A DNA stretch of 64,000 bases from CAYOWQ01 sp964407695 (GCA_964407695.1 CAYOWQ010000001.1:248001-312000), one strand, 5' to 3'. Numbered from the stretch's first letter, positions 45,131-54,573 are shown. Numbers and translations: made by a program. The notes: a model not told the origin generated them from the letters alone.

Positions 45131-47239
45131 GTGGTCGGCAGCGGTCAGACCGGGGTGAGCCCGGTCGATCAGTGGGAGGCCCTGATCGAGCACCTCTGGG
45201 GTGTGCGCTACGTGGACGACCTGGTACGCACGCGCACCAATTCCAACTGGTCGACCGAGGGAACTCCCGGCGGCGAAGATCCACCCACGCCCGGCGACTT
45301 CACCGATACCGCCGACAGTCGCCTCTACGCTCTCACCGATCAGCAATTCTCGGTCATCGCCCTGGTATCCAACACCGGCAGACTGATCGAGCGCGTGGAG
45401 TATTCACCCTACGGCGAAGCCCGCCATCGGCCCCGTCACGACATCACGGGCGACGGCGCGGTGAGTGCCGACGACCGCACCAAGGCGCTCGCCGCCAACA
45501 ACAAGCGCATCTATCAATCGGGCTACGACCCCGACGCCGACGTCAATCGCGACGGCATCATCAACTCCAACGACACCATCGAGTTCGGCACCTCGAGCTA
45601 TTGCAGCGCGCTGATGCCCGGCCTCGTCAGTGCGATGTCGACGACCGCCGGCAGCGTCAACGGTCAGACCTACAACACCATCGGCTACTGCGGCTACGTC
45701 TTCAACGCCGAAATCTGGGCGGGCATCGCCCTCGCCACTGGTCCGTCAAGCGCCGGCTGCGGCGGGCTCTACACCGTCCGCTACCGCCACTACGACCCCT
45801 CCAACGGCCGCTGGCTCGAACGCGACATGCTGGGGTATGTCGATGGGAGCAGTTTGTATGAGTATGTCCGAGGGATGGCTGAGGACTCTATGGATCCATC
45901 TGGACTCTCGGGACTCATTACTGGATTGTTTCTTGACGACTACCAGGACCTCGACATGTGGAATCAGTCGAGCAAGACCGCACAAGAAAACTTGCGCGAA
46001 ATCATTCGCCGCCAACTTCGCGAAGGAAAGATAACGTGCGAGGAGGCCCGGAAGCGACTGGCATACCTTGACGAGAATCGACGAATTCAGCGTGAAGCGA
46101 TGTTTTATAATAACGCCGCAAGGTTCATGGACGGCGCTGCGAACAGCATCGTCGTTGCATTCGGGGTCGTGGTGCTGGTAGCGATCGCACCGATCCTCGC
46201 ACCCGTCGTTGCCGCCCTCGGTATCATAGGTACTGTCTCGTTTATTATAAACGCACAAAACATGTCCGAGGGTGATTGGTGGGCGGCGGCTGGCGATGCG
46301 GTGGGGGGAATAATCGGTGGCAGGCTCGGAAACAGTATTGTCTGTGGGCCGTTTGGAGGTGGTGGATGTTTCGTCGCCGGCACGTTGGTATTGACCGCAA
46401 CAGGCGCAGTCGAAATCGAATCGATTCAGCCTGGTGATCAGGTCTGGGCGTACGACCATCAGTCTCAGAACTGGCAGTTGTGCGATGTCGAGGAGTGTTT
46501 CGTTCGTGACTACGAAGGAGACATCATCACCCTGGAGTTCGTTCTCGACGATGGCTCAACGGAGACTGTCCGGGCGACCGGCAATCACCCATTCTGGGTC
46601 GTCGATGGCGAAGCGTTGACCGCTCGACCACCCTCAGAAGAGAACAATAGTGGGCCCGACAGCAATCCGCGAGCAGGCGAATCACCCAACGCCAACGGGA
46701 GCCGTTGGGTCGATGCACGCTGGTTGCGGCTGGGCGACCGATTCCTGACCCGCTCCGGCTATTCAGCGACAGTCTCCGGCCTCACGATCCGGCTCGAACG
46801 CGTCCGCGTCTATAACCTCAAGGTCCGGGGTCTGCACCAGTATTCAGTTGGCGCCACCGGAGTTCTAGTACACAATGCGCCTTGTCCTCCACAAAAGCCC
46901 AATCCCGCTAAGTGGAGGGATAAGGGCGGAAAGATCGAGAATCATCCCGACGGAAGTGTGACGTATACCGATGCGCAAGGGAATAGTGTTACCTACAACT
47001 CTAAGGGATATGCAAACTTCACTCCCTATGAGCATCCCGATGGCGGCAATGTACAGATCCAACAGACTGGAAACCATTACGTTGATAATGATGCCGCAGA
47101 CGTCGCACGCGGAAAGCCGAAGCCCGATGATTGGACTTGGCATCACAACGAGGATGGAACTACGATGCAGCTCGTTCCAAGAGGCATTCATCAGCGATTC
47201 CATCATTCCGGCGGTGCGTCCATTGTTAAGAATAGGTGA
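45131..47239 (+). CDS. Orphan RHS tip with HINT domain and WHH nuclease
   Basis: Open frame of 702 codons starting at GTG 45131, though homology to the RHS core already begins near 45044 in the same frame and is interrupted by TGA at 45098-45100, where the full gene has tryptophan. Residues ~17-246 are an identical copy of the core. A linker similar to that of the first tip follows ('AQENLREIIRRQLREGKITC'), then hydrophobic segments. The HINT self-cleaving domain ('CFVAGTLVLTATGAVEIESI' from ~413 to 'GVLVHNAP') comes next. The C-terminal nuclease 'TWHHNEDGTTMQLV...HHSGG' is the WHH-type HNH pattern. It is probably silent unless recombined into the main gene. Confidence 0.8.
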   Translation: MVGSGQTGVSPVDQWEALIEHLWGVRYVDDLVRTRTNSNWSTEGTPGGEDPPTPGDFTDTADSRLYALTDQQFSVIALVSNTGRLIERVEYSPYGEARHRPRHDITGDGAVSADDRTKALAANNKRIYQSGYDPDADVNRDGIINSNDTIEFGTSSYCSALMPGLVSAMSTTAGSVNGQTYNTIGYCGYVFNAEIWAGIALATGPSSAGCGGLYTVRYRHYDPSNGRWLERDMLGYVDGSSLYEYVRGMAEDSMDPSGLSGLITGLFLDDYQDLDMWNQSSKTAQENLREIIRRQLREGKITCEEARKRLAYLDENRRIQREAMFYNNAARFMDGAANSIVVAFGVVVLVAIAPILAPVVAALGIIGTVSFIINAQNMSEGDWWAAAGDAVGGIIGGRLGNSIVCGPFGGGGCFVAGTLVLTATGAVEIESIQPGDQVWAYDHQSQNWQLCDVEECFVRDYEGDIITLEFVLDDGSTETVRATGNHPFWVVDGEALTARPPSEENNSGPDSNPRAGESPNANGSRWVDARWLRLGDRFLTRSGYSATVSGLTIRLERVRVYNLKVRGLHQYSVGATGVLVHNAPCPPQKPNPAKWRDKGGKIENHPDGSVTYTDAQGNSVTYNSKGYANFTPYEHPDGGNVQIQQTGNHYVDNDAADVARGKPKPDDWTWHHNEDGTTMQLVPRGIHQRFHHSGGASIVKNR
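45180..45867 (+). repeat. 688-bp RHS core repeat, copy 2
   Basis: Identical by eye to 42693-43380 (offset 2487). Upstream (45044-45179) the match drops to clearly divergent homology, and downstream it ends at the tip boundary. This is the signature of recombination or gene conversion in the core. Confidence 0.9.
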
Positions 47240-47277
47240 CTTCGCTGACAAACGTCACACGTTCCAAGTAGCTGCTT

Positions 47278-47736
47278 ATGCACAATGCCCGTGATCACAT
47301 AAGAATAACTAGACCTGGTATCCAACTCTGCGAATCAGAAATTGTTCAATTTGAGAGTGAGATTGGTGCATCCCTGCCGAAGGACTATAGGAGATTCTTA
47401 CTGACATATAATGGTGGAAAGTGCTCGCCGAAGGCGTTTGACGTGCCGGGGTGGCGCGGCAAGATGACCTGCGTAGATGAGTTCTCGCCGCTTGAGCCGG
47501 ATGCGGATTACAGCCTGCGATGGTGGCGGCGGGAACTTGATGAGTTGCCGCCGGAGCATCTCGCAATTGCGATTGACCCCTTCGGAAACAAGGTGTTGAT
47601 CACCATTGCAGGGCCGATGCGCGGCAATGTCTGGTACTGGTATACCGATCAGCAGTGGGTGGATATCAGTGGGTCAATGTACAAGCTTGCCGAATCATTC
47701 AACGAGTTTCTTGGCAAGCTGTACGACCCTAAGTGA
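47278..47736 (+). CDS. SUKH (SMI1/KNR4) family immunity protein
   Basis: 152 residues from ATG 47278, 38 bases after the WHH tip stop. 'IGASLPKDYRRFLLTYNGG' is the hallmark N-terminal helix-turn of SMI1/KNR4 domains, followed by 'LAIAIDPFGNKVLITIAG' and 'VWYWYTDQQW', the core strands. SUKH proteins are the most common immunity partners of nuclease toxins of the HNH/WHH type. It probably protects against the orphan tip's nuclease. Confidence 0.88.
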   Translation: MHNARDHIRITRPGIQLCESEIVQFESEIGASLPKDYRRFLLTYNGGKCSPKAFDVPGWRGKMTCVDEFSPLEPDADYSLRWWRRELDELPPEHLAIAIDPFGNKVLITIAGPMRGNVWYWYTDQQWVDISGSMYKLAESFNEFLGKLYDPK

Positions 47737-47844
47737 TCTCCTCCGACCATCGCATCCCTTGTACCCGAACGAAGGATCGGCGGAGACGGCAGACCGAATC
47801 TCGCGGCTGCGTGGCGTTGACGGAGTGCGGCCGGCCTCATTGTC

Positions 47845-48549
47845 TTGTTACCGCTATCGTGTGGCCATGTGACTGGATGCACACTTGCATGCTCTTTCAG
47901 CGAGAGGTCAGAGTATTTGAACGCAGCGGCCGCGAACGATCTTCGAAAGCAATCAACCAGAGAGTTGTCGTCGCTCAAACTCTTGATTCCCGGGCACCTT
48001 CCTCCTATGGAGCGGTCGCTCCAGGTGCGACCGGCTTCTGAAATCCAGTCGAGAATGTTTGCGATTCATGCCGTCGCCGCAGCGGCGCATGGGTTCGACC
48101 ACTCCAAGGCGTTGAGCTGGGCTACCTCAACTGGCGCATCACGCTGGCTTACCACAGATGAGGAACAGGTGTTGCGTGGCACTGGACCTGTATACTCGCC
48201 GCATTGGAAATCGCAGGTACATTCCGAGTATGCATTGGCGTGGGTGTTGGGGCTGATTGAAGTTCGTTCGTGGTTCGCGAAAGTGCCGAACACTTTCGTA
48301 AATGTCATGCCGGATCTCCTCAAGCTTGAGTCAACAGAGCGTGTTGAGTCCGAGGTGTTGATGCGTTCGGATGTGGAGATTCTTGCTGCGGTTGATTTGC
48401 ATCATTGCCTCCACTGGGCGATCAGGGAGCATGGGTCTACGGTTGTCGACAACTGTGGATTGAGCGTCCATGATGTAGAGATGCGTAGGCGGGCGCTGGA
48501 GTGGACGTGCAGCCAACAGGATTGGGACGACATCTCACTCGACACCTGA
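47845..48549 (+). CDS. DUF4272-like protein, possible additional immunity gene
   Basis: Open from TTG 47845; an in-frame GTG at 47869 or a later codon may be the true start. Without the uncertain N-terminus the protein has ~225 residues. 'IQSRMFAIHAVAAAAHGFDH', 'LTTDEEQVLRG' and 'HSEYALAWVLGLIE' follow the order seen in DUF4272 proteins, which are frequent in polymorphic toxin immunity clusters. It has no toxin tip of its own nearby, so it could be an orphan immunity gene left from an earlier cassette. Confidence 0.6.
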   Translation: MLPLSCGHVTGCTLACSFSERSEYLNAAAANDLRKQSTRELSSLKLLIPGHLPPMERSLQVRPASEIQSRMFAIHAVAAAAHGFDHSKALSWATSTGASRWLTTDEEQVLRGTGPVYSPHWKSQVHSEYALAWVLGLIEVRSWFAKVPNTFVNVMPDLLKLESTERVESEVLMRSDVEILAAVDLHHCLHWAIREHGSTVVDNCGLSVHDVEMRRRALEWTCSQQDWDDISLDT

Positions 48550-48623
48550 AGGGTGCGTAGACCATCAAGATCAGTGGCACGGCCCTCGACACAGCGCTCC
48601 CACTTCCAAGTGTCCAACTGCCC

Positions 48624-48723
48624 TCACGCCCTCGGATGATGCTTCTTCACCACCCCGTGCAGGCGGCCGCGGTCGACGTGGGTGTAGATCTGCGTCGTCG
48701 CGATCACGGCATGCACCAGCTGC
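48624..48723 (-). pseudogene. Tyrosine recombinase (XerC/D-like) C-terminal remnant
   Basis: The leftward frame ends 'IATTQIYTHVDRGRLHGVV' then 'KKHHPRA' and a stop. This is the conserved end of XerC/XerD-type recombinases and contains the catalytic tyrosine ('QIYTHVD'). Sequence upstream of about 48723 no longer resembles a recombinase, so only ~30 codons remain. It marks past integrase activity at the edge of the toxin region. Confidence 0.75.
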
Positions 48724-48744
48724 GCTGGAGTCACACTGACTGAT

Positions 48745-48957
48745 GTGAGTCGTGATGAATCCGCGGCGGGACGAACGGTGAGCGAAGTCCGCGTGCGGAC
48801 ATGGTGCTCCAGGAGTCGGCGCTGTGGTGCATTGGCGTGGTGCAACGGACCGCTGCACTGTGAGTGTGGAGCGTGTGCGGACGATGGAGCAACGGCGCGG
48901 ATCGAATTCGACCTACCACGGCGGGAGGTGCAGTGCACGGGCTGCAGCCCGGCGTGA
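48745..48957 (+). CDS. Possible small cysteine-rich protein
   Basis: A 70-codon frame starting at GTG, containing 'CECGACADDGATARIEFDLP' followed by 'REVQCTGC', a four-to-five-cysteine ribbon-like pattern. No ribosome site and no homologue are recognised; it may be a fragment. Confidence 0.25.
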   Translation: MSRDESAAGRTVSEVRVRTWCSRSRRCGALAWCNGPLHCECGACADDGATARIEFDLPRREVQCTGCSPA

Positions 48958-49580
48958 CTGCGGCGGGTCAGCGTTCACTGCAGCACTCGCGGCTCGGGTT
49001 CCGCATCGGCAGCAACGGGAATCGCGGGGTGCGATGCGATTAGCCCGAATGATCGAGCGGCGGTTGAACTAAATTTATTTCGGCTCCGTGCGACACCAGC
49101 GCTTCGCCTAGGATTCACGCAGGAGACCGTGCGGGGTGTACCGACGGCCGCTCCTCGGCCCAGGTTGGTCCTGATCGGAACCGCAGTCGAGAACTGCATG
49201 GTTGGTGGCGGATGGCGACCAGCGCGGTCAACGGGAATGGATGGCGGGGGGTTCGGGCTCGTCGCGGCGGGTGATGGAGGTTGGGATGCGGCCGTGCATC
49301 ACGTGAACGTGCGGATGGAAGACTGCAGGCGCGAAGGCGCCCGCGACCGAGTTCTGTTCGAGAACGCTGAGAAGCCGATGAGCCCCGGGGCATCGCATGT
49401 TTTCCTGGCCCGACCGTGCGAGGCCCGGAGAAACGATGGGTTTGCAAGGGGCCGGTGTGCTCCCGACATGAACACACCTGTCAGACGCTCTGGATCGGGG
49501 GAGCCATCCGCCGCAGCGCCCTTGAACGAGGCCCTGTCGCACGAGAGAAAAGGACAGCCGGCGACTTCGCCGGTCGATGT
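48958..49580. other. 623-bp stretch without a recognised gene
   Basis: Several overlapping open frames occur on both strands because of high GC, but none has coding-like composition or a motif. An AT-rich spot ('CTAAATTTATTTCGG', near 49069) could be a promoter element. It probably represents decayed sequence between the recombinase remnant and the cold-shock gene. Confidence 0.4.
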
Positions 49581-49793
49581 ATGCGAAATGGAATAGTCTT
49601 CAGCTTTGACCGACGCCTCGGCTACGGTCTCATCCGCCCTGACGATGGCGGGCGAGAAGTCTTCGTGTTTTCATGCGATGAGCACCGGATCGACCTCCGT
49701 TCACTTCGTCCGGGACAGAGAGTTGAATACGAGATCGGCCCGGGAAAGAAGGGAAGTCGAGCGGTCAACGTGGACAGCCTTCCGCGAAGCTGA
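49581..49793 (+). CDS. Divergent cold-shock domain protein
   Basis: 70 residues from ATG 49581. 'MRNGIVFSFDRRLGYGLIRP' and 'REVFVFSCDE' align with the RNP1 and RNP2 motifs of CspA-type nucleic-acid chaperones, with Phe-to-Tyr/Leu changes (YGLI for FGFI, VFVF for VFVH). The end 'KKGSRAVNVDSL' corresponds to the last OB-fold strand. It likely binds single-stranded nucleic acid; expression conditions are unknown. Confidence 0.7.
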   Translation: MRNGIVFSFDRRLGYGLIRPDDGGREVFVFSCDEHRIDLRSLRPGQRVEYEIGPGKKGSRAVNVDSLPRS

Positions 49794-49933
49794 ATCAGCG
49801 CTGTGCGGTCAGCGGATTCCCGCTCGTCGAGGCTCTGGAGACCCGGCCATCGACGGTCGGAGCGTTGGCGCCAAGCTCGGCCTTCAGAGCCGAGGCCTCG
49901 TGTCCGCTGCCGCCGACCATGTCGCAGCGATGG

Positions 49934-50488
49934 TCAGTCGCGAGGGGTCGCCCGAATCAGGGACGATTCCTGCCGCTCAAACCCGCACTCCGGACACGTC
50001 GTGGCGCGGTCAAGAAAGTAGCGGCATTGCACGCATCGTCCGTGACTGGCGCGGGCTGTGATCACCTTGTGCAACCTCCGGTGCATGAGAACGAATCCAA
50101 GCAGTCCGGCGGCGACGGAATACACCAACGTGTCGGCGATGAGCCCCCACCAGATGGGCAGGTAGGGCGATGAATACCACGGCGACGTCGGGTCAACGAT
50201 CGGCGTCGGCCACACCGTCTGTCCCGGGGCCACGATGGTGTCGATGTGCGCATTGTCCAGGAGCGCGGGGAATGGCCACCCCTCACCAACAGGATTGGCG
50301 CGCATCGGCAACGGAACTGAGGTCGTGTTGGCCAGGCCAAACGTCTGCGGGCTTCGCCACTTCAGTGTCATCCAACCGGCCATGATCATGACGCCGACGA
50401 CGAGGCTCACCAGCATCAGCCACGCGCCGATCGATGTGCAGGCCAACTGCCGCCAATTGGGCCGGCCGCGACGAACGGGAATGAACAT
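49934..50488 (-). CDS. Membrane protein with C-terminal zinc ribbon
   Basis: 184 residues. Two transmembrane helices ('IGAWLMLVSLVVGVMIMAGW' at ~20-39 and 'GLIADTLVYSVAAGLLGFVL' near 115-134) bracket a ~75-residue extracytoplasmic loop. The tail 'CVQCRYFLDRATTCPECGF' is a CxxC...CxxC ribbon facing the cytoplasm. Same design as the proteins at 14761 and 60559. Role unknown. Confidence 0.72.
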   Translation of the reverse strand: MFIPVRRGRPNWRQLACTSIGAWLMLVSLVVGVMIMAGWMTLKWRSPQTFGLANTTSVPLPMRANPVGEGWPFPALLDNAHIDTIVAPGQTVWPTPIVDPTSPWYSSPYLPIWWGLIADTLVYSVAAGLLGFVLMHRRLHKVITARASHGRCVQCRYFLDRATTCPECGFERQESSLIRATPRD

Positions 50489-50566
50489 TCGAAGAGGGTA
50501 GGACCGAAATCATTCGGATGCAGCGCTGACGCACCCGGAGCAGGGGAAGACGAGCGAAGCAAGGAA

Positions 50567-51406
50567 TCAAAGGGTCCACGCACTGAGGAGCAATCCAAGA
50601 TCAGCTCCATCCACGGTGCCATCGTTGGTGAGGTCGGCCACGGAGTCGCTGCTCTCCCACGCGGCCAGCAGCAGGCCGAGGTCGGCTCCGTCTACATCAC
50701 CATCACCGTCAAGGTCGCCTTCGGTCACCACCACCATCGAGACGTCGACGAACAGCGACGCTGCGTCAAGAAGTTGCGGATGCTGCGGTGAGAGGTTGCT
50801 GAGTCCGCCATGACACTCGATCATCAGCGAGTAGCTCCCGGGCTGGAGCGACAGCGTCTGGTCGTACTCCTCGGACTCGCCGTCCTCCACCTTCTCGTGA
50901 AGGATGGTCTGAGCGCCGGCGTTCAGCACCAGAATGTTGGCGGTAATGAACCCCGGTCCGGTGGCGTCGGCACCGCCATCCATCGTGCCCGAGAAGCGAA
51001 GCGTGGTGGGCATCGAAAGAGTGAATTTGGTCTGGAAGAACGTGGAAGCGTTGGTGGTATTGGCAAAGCCGGCCGGCGTGACCATCGAGGTTTCGATCTG
51101 AGTGCTGAACGTGATGGCTGTTGGGGTCGCGGCCGACTGCTGGGTCACGAACATGCTGGAACTGGCCTTGGAGCGCGGTGGACCAACGACGGTGAGGTCA
51201 ATGGTTTCGTCGAAGTCGTCCATGGACAGTGAATTGAAGAAATCACTCATCAGGACCGGCGGATCGGCGGGCGAATCAACCTGAGCAGATCCGAGCATGG
51301 TTCGGATTTCCTGGGTGTGTGTCATCTGGCCGCCGGCGTGGGTCAGCGAGGTCGATACGAGTGATGCAATCGGGGCCACGAGCAGGATGAGTCGAGAATT
51401 CAGCAT
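50567..51406 (-). CDS. Secreted protein with dockerin-like tail
   Basis: 279 residues with a signal peptide ('LILLVAPIASLVSTSLTHAG'). The middle ('LRFSGTMDGGADATGPGFIT', 'DQTLSLQPGSYSLMIECHGG') resembles choice-of-anchor or PEP-CTERM-type beta-sandwich domains. Two repeats, 'DLDGDGDVDGADLGLLLAAW' and 'DLTNDGTVDGADLGLLLSAW', end the chain. Divergent from the large beta-helix gene. Confidence 0.8.
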   Translation of the reverse strand: MLNSRLILLVAPIASLVSTSLTHAGGQMTHTQEIRTMLGSAQVDSPADPPVLMSDFFNSLSMDDFDETIDLTVVGPPRSKASSSMFVTQQSAATPTAITFSTQIETSMVTPAGFANTTNASTFFQTKFTLSMPTTLRFSGTMDGGADATGPGFITANILVLNAGAQTILHEKVEDGESEEYDQTLSLQPGSYSLMIECHGGLSNLSPQHPQLLDAASLFVDVSMVVVTEGDLDGDGDVDGADLGLLLAAWESSDSVADLTNDGTVDGADLGLLLSAWTL

Positions 51407-51746
51407 TTCAGTGTCCTCCGGAGTGGTATGTCTGCCGGTCGAGTGAATCTGGCAATCGCCGCAAGAGAATTCCCAGAATCAATCGGGGAGGTCGGTGGCG
51501 GGCCAACAGGTACGTCGGCCCACGTGGCACCATATCGGATGTCAATCTGGGCAGGGAGGGATCTCCTCGGGGTTGGCAATCCGGTCCGGGGTGCCCGACG
51601 AGTCCGAGCGCCTGCGGTTGAATCCAAGGTATTCACCCTTTGCCAGGACTGACAATCGGTTGGCGTGATCCGTGGGGCGACTCCGCGTCATGGGTATGGC
51701 ACCCCTCGTCGGGGGTCGATCGCTGAACTCTCACCGGAACACAGTC
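51407..51746. other. 340-bp divergent promoter region
   Basis: Lies between the starts of two dockerin-tailed secreted protein genes that point away from each other, so it should contain both promoters. No clear -35/-10 pair, operator or additional gene could be identified. Confidence 0.4.
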
Positions 51747-54269
51747 ATGGCCCAGATTACCCCGTCGTTCACCACCATCCTTCCCTTCGTTCTCACTACG
51801 ATCGCGCTTTTGAGCCCTGACGCCGAGGCGACCAATCGCTTCGTGTCCACCTGCGGCAACAACGCCTGGTCCGGGACAGCGCAGCCGTGCCTTGGCCCGT
51901 TGGGGCCGAAGCGCACAATCCAGGCCGCGATCAACGCCTCGATCGACGGCGACACGATCTATGTGCTCACCGGAACCTACACCGAGGCCATCAACCTGCA
52001 GGGCAAGTCGGTGCACATCGTCGGCCTCGCCGGGCCCGACAACGTCATCCTTGACGGCAACGGCGCTGCTCACACCGTGACCTGCACGAGCGGTGAGGAT
52101 GAGGGCACGATCATCGAAGGCTTGCGCATCGTCGGCGGTGATTCCGCCGGGGTCGGCGGCGGCGTGCTGATCAACTTCTCCTCTCCCACTTTTCTGGAAT
52201 GCCAGATCGTGAGCAACGAGGCTGCGGGCGATGGCGCCGGCGTCTCGATTGCGTTGGGCGCTCCGCACTTTGAGTCGTGCATTATCGCGGGTAACACCTC
52301 CGGCGCAAACGGTGGCGGTGTGCATATCGCTTCGGGCAATCCGACCTTTCTGAACTGCGACATCTTCTCAAACGTCGCTTCGACACAGGGCGGCGGCGTG
52401 CGCATCGACGGAGGCTCAGCCGAGTTCACCTCCTGCGCCATCAACTTCAACGATGCTCAACACGGCGGCGGCGTCGCCGTGCAGAGCGGAACGCCGAGCT
52501 TCGCCTCCGTTGAACTTGACTACAACGAAGCCAGCTCGTCCGGCGGAGGCGTCTATATCGGGTCGGGCACGACGACCATGCTGAACTCCGAGATTGCCTT
52601 CAATGTCGTCAATACCTCGGGCGGCGGCATTGCCCTTGCGGGCGGCATGATTGACCTGGACAACTGCGACATTCTCGACAACACCGTCGATTCGCCGTTC
52701 GAAGAGCCGACCATCGCCCATGGCGGCGGCATTCGCGCGGTGAACGCGACCGTCACGGGCGAGGACCTGCTCATCGAGGGCAACCATGCGTACATCGGCG
52801 GCGGCGTCTCGGCCAAGAACGCCACGATTGAACTCACGGATTCGATCGTTCGAGAGAATGAGGGTTCGCACGAAGCCGGCGGCATCACCGGCGAGAATGG
52901 CTCGGATCTCCTGCTCGACCACGTACAGGTGCTCAACAACACCGCGCTCGTCGCCGGCGGCGTCGGAGTCGTCGATTCCTCGCTTGTCATGATGGGAGGC
53001 TCGATCAAGGGCCACAATTGCACCGCCGCCGCAGCCCTGAGCGTCTATCAATCCTCGGTCGACATGGAAGTGGTGGTGGTCGAAGACAATCACAGTGCGG
53101 GGTTCGTGGCGCTCGGAGCCGTTGCGATCGTTGGCACCGATCCGGTCGATGTCGATTTCGATTATTGCTACTTCATCCACAATACGGCACTGGCGGGCGG
53201 GGCCGTCTACCTCAGCGACGGCTACGCGCGCTTCGACAATTGCCTCTTCTATGAGAACGGAGCGCTTGGCGGTGGCGCCATCACCGCCGACGATTTCATC
53301 GGCCCGGCGACGCTGCAGCTGCGCGGTTGCACGCTCGAACTGAACACAGCCACAACCACCGGCGGCGCGGTCTACGTCACCTCGGGGGTCAACTTCCAGG
53401 CGGTGAGTTCGACGTTTCGCGACAACGATGCCGACAGTACGGGCGGCGCCATCTATGCCGCACCCGAATCCTTCGAACTCTCGCACTGTCAGTTCTACAA
53501 CAACATTGCCGAGAATGGCGCAGGAGTGTTCCTTTCCGGTTCGTCGCTGCCTCCCGCGGGGTCGGCCATTACCAACTGCCTCTTCCGTGACAACGTCGCC
53601 ACCGATCAGGGCGGCGGCCTCTACGTCGGTCTCGACACCAAGCTTGCGATTCGCAACAGCACGCTTTCAGACAACGTCGCCGCCACCAGCGGCAGCGGCA
53701 TGTTCGTGGCCGACGATGAGGTGAGCGTGGTAAACTCCATCGTGTGGGGCAACTCCGGTATCCAGGTCGGTGGCGCGGGCGATGTGAATTTTCGCTACTC
53801 CATCATCCCCGGCTTTCAAAACGGCCTGAACTGCTTTACCGCCAACCCGCTCTTCGTGAACGCGGCCGCGGGCGATTACCGCCTGCAGGCGGCGAGCCCT
53901 GCCATCGAGGCGGGCTCCAACGTACTGCTCCCGCAAGACCTGAACGATATCGATGCGGACGGCTCGTTCCTCGAACTGCTGCCCCTCGATCTCGCCGGCC
54001 AGCCACGAGTGCAAATGGTCGATAAGCGCAGCGGCGGCTGCGATGGCCTCGCCGTGGTTGATCTCGGCGCCTACGAGTGTGCCGGTGTCATCGCTCCGGT
54101 CATTCATAGCGCCGACCTCAATGGCGACGGCATGGTCAACGGTGCCGACCTGGGGCTGCTGCTGGCCGCATGGGGTTCCTGCGGCGGCGGCTGCTGCCTG
54201 GCCGACCTCAACGCCGACGGCCTGATCGACGGCGGCGACCTCGGTCTGCTGCTGGCATATTGGACCTAG
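51747..54269 (+). CDS. Secreted right-handed beta-helix protein with dockerin-like tail
   Basis: 840 residues from ATG 51747, with a signal peptide ending near 'DAEATNRF'. Regular ~22-residue coils such as 'GGGVHIASGNPTFLNCDIFS' and 'GGGVYIGSGTTTMLNSEIAF' form a parallel beta-helix (Pmp/choice-of-anchor Q type). 'LDLAGQPRVQM' and 'VDLGAYE' mark the end of that domain. The tail has two repeats, 'GADLGLLLAAWG' and 'GGDLGLLLAYWT'. Possibly an adhesin or polysaccharide-binding surface protein. A terminator follows 36 bp downstream. Confidence 0.87.
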   Translation: MAQITPSFTTILPFVLTTIALLSPDAEATNRFVSTCGNNAWSGTAQPCLGPLGPKRTIQAAINASIDGDTIYVLTGTYTEAINLQGKSVHIVGLAGPDNVILDGNGAAHTVTCTSGEDEGTIIEGLRIVGGDSAGVGGGVLINFSSPTFLECQIVSNEAAGDGAGVSIALGAPHFESCIIAGNTSGANGGGVHIASGNPTFLNCDIFSNVASTQGGGVRIDGGSAEFTSCAINFNDAQHGGGVAVQSGTPSFASVELDYNEASSSGGGVYIGSGTTTMLNSEIAFNVVNTSGGGIALAGGMIDLDNCDILDNTVDSPFEEPTIAHGGGIRAVNATVTGEDLLIEGNHAYIGGGVSAKNATIELTDSIVRENEGSHEAGGITGENGSDLLLDHVQVLNNTALVAGGVGVVDSSLVMMGGSIKGHNCTAAAALSVYQSSVDMEVVVVEDNHSAGFVALGAVAIVGTDPVDVDFDYCYFIHNTALAGGAVYLSDGYARFDNCLFYENGALGGGAITADDFIGPATLQLRGCTLELNTATTTGGAVYVTSGVNFQAVSSTFRDNDADSTGGAIYAAPESFELSHCQFYNNIAENGAGVFLSGSSLPPAGSAITNCLFRDNVATDQGGGLYVGLDTKLAIRNSTLSDNVAATSGSGMFVADDEVSVVNSIVWGNSGIQVGGAGDVNFRYSIIPGFQNGLNCFTANPLFVNAAAGDYRLQAASPAIEAGSNVLLPQDLNDIDADGSFLELLPLDLAGQPRVQMVDKRSGGCDGLAVVDLGAYECAGVIAPVIHSADLNGDGMVNGADLGLLLAAWGSCGGGCCLADLNADGLIDGGDLGLLLAYWT

Positions 54270-54305
54270 GCGGACCGATACGGAATCTCAACGGATCGAT
54301 CGACC

Positions 54306-54337
54306 AAGGGCGTGCCTCACCGGCACGCCCTTGTCAT
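54306..54337 (+). terminator. Intrinsic terminator after the beta-helix gene
   Basis: Arms AAGGGCGTGCC and GGCACGCCCTT with a 5-base loop (54306-54332), followed by a short T-containing tail. The remaining intergenic sequence to 54573 contains no recognised feature. Confidence 0.75.
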
Positions 54338-54573
54338 TGGTGTTGCAGCGGTGGAGGCTGCCGACAACCGTTGAGGCCCCGCCAAGCATGGGCCCCCGGG
54401 TTCCCTGGGGGTGCCCGGTTCGCGTCGACGAATGAGGCAATTTTCCCGAAGAATTGAACCTGTCCGACGCCGGACATGTCAGCAGCGTTGCCGGATGTAT
54501 CAAATAGCCGACCACATCACTCTGCTCGGACGGTAGGCTGGAAACTATCCAATCCCTGATCCTGAGGTGAAAA

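Noticed and set aside
42693..45867. Duplication as simple tandem gene duplication
   Set aside because: Identity ends sharply at the tip boundary and the upstream core of copy 2 is divergent, which fits recombination between alleles better than whole-gene duplication.
49129..49596. 155-residue rightward frame upstream of the cold-shock gene
   Set aside because: Overlaps open frames on the other strand, no motif, unlike composition; treated as non-coding.
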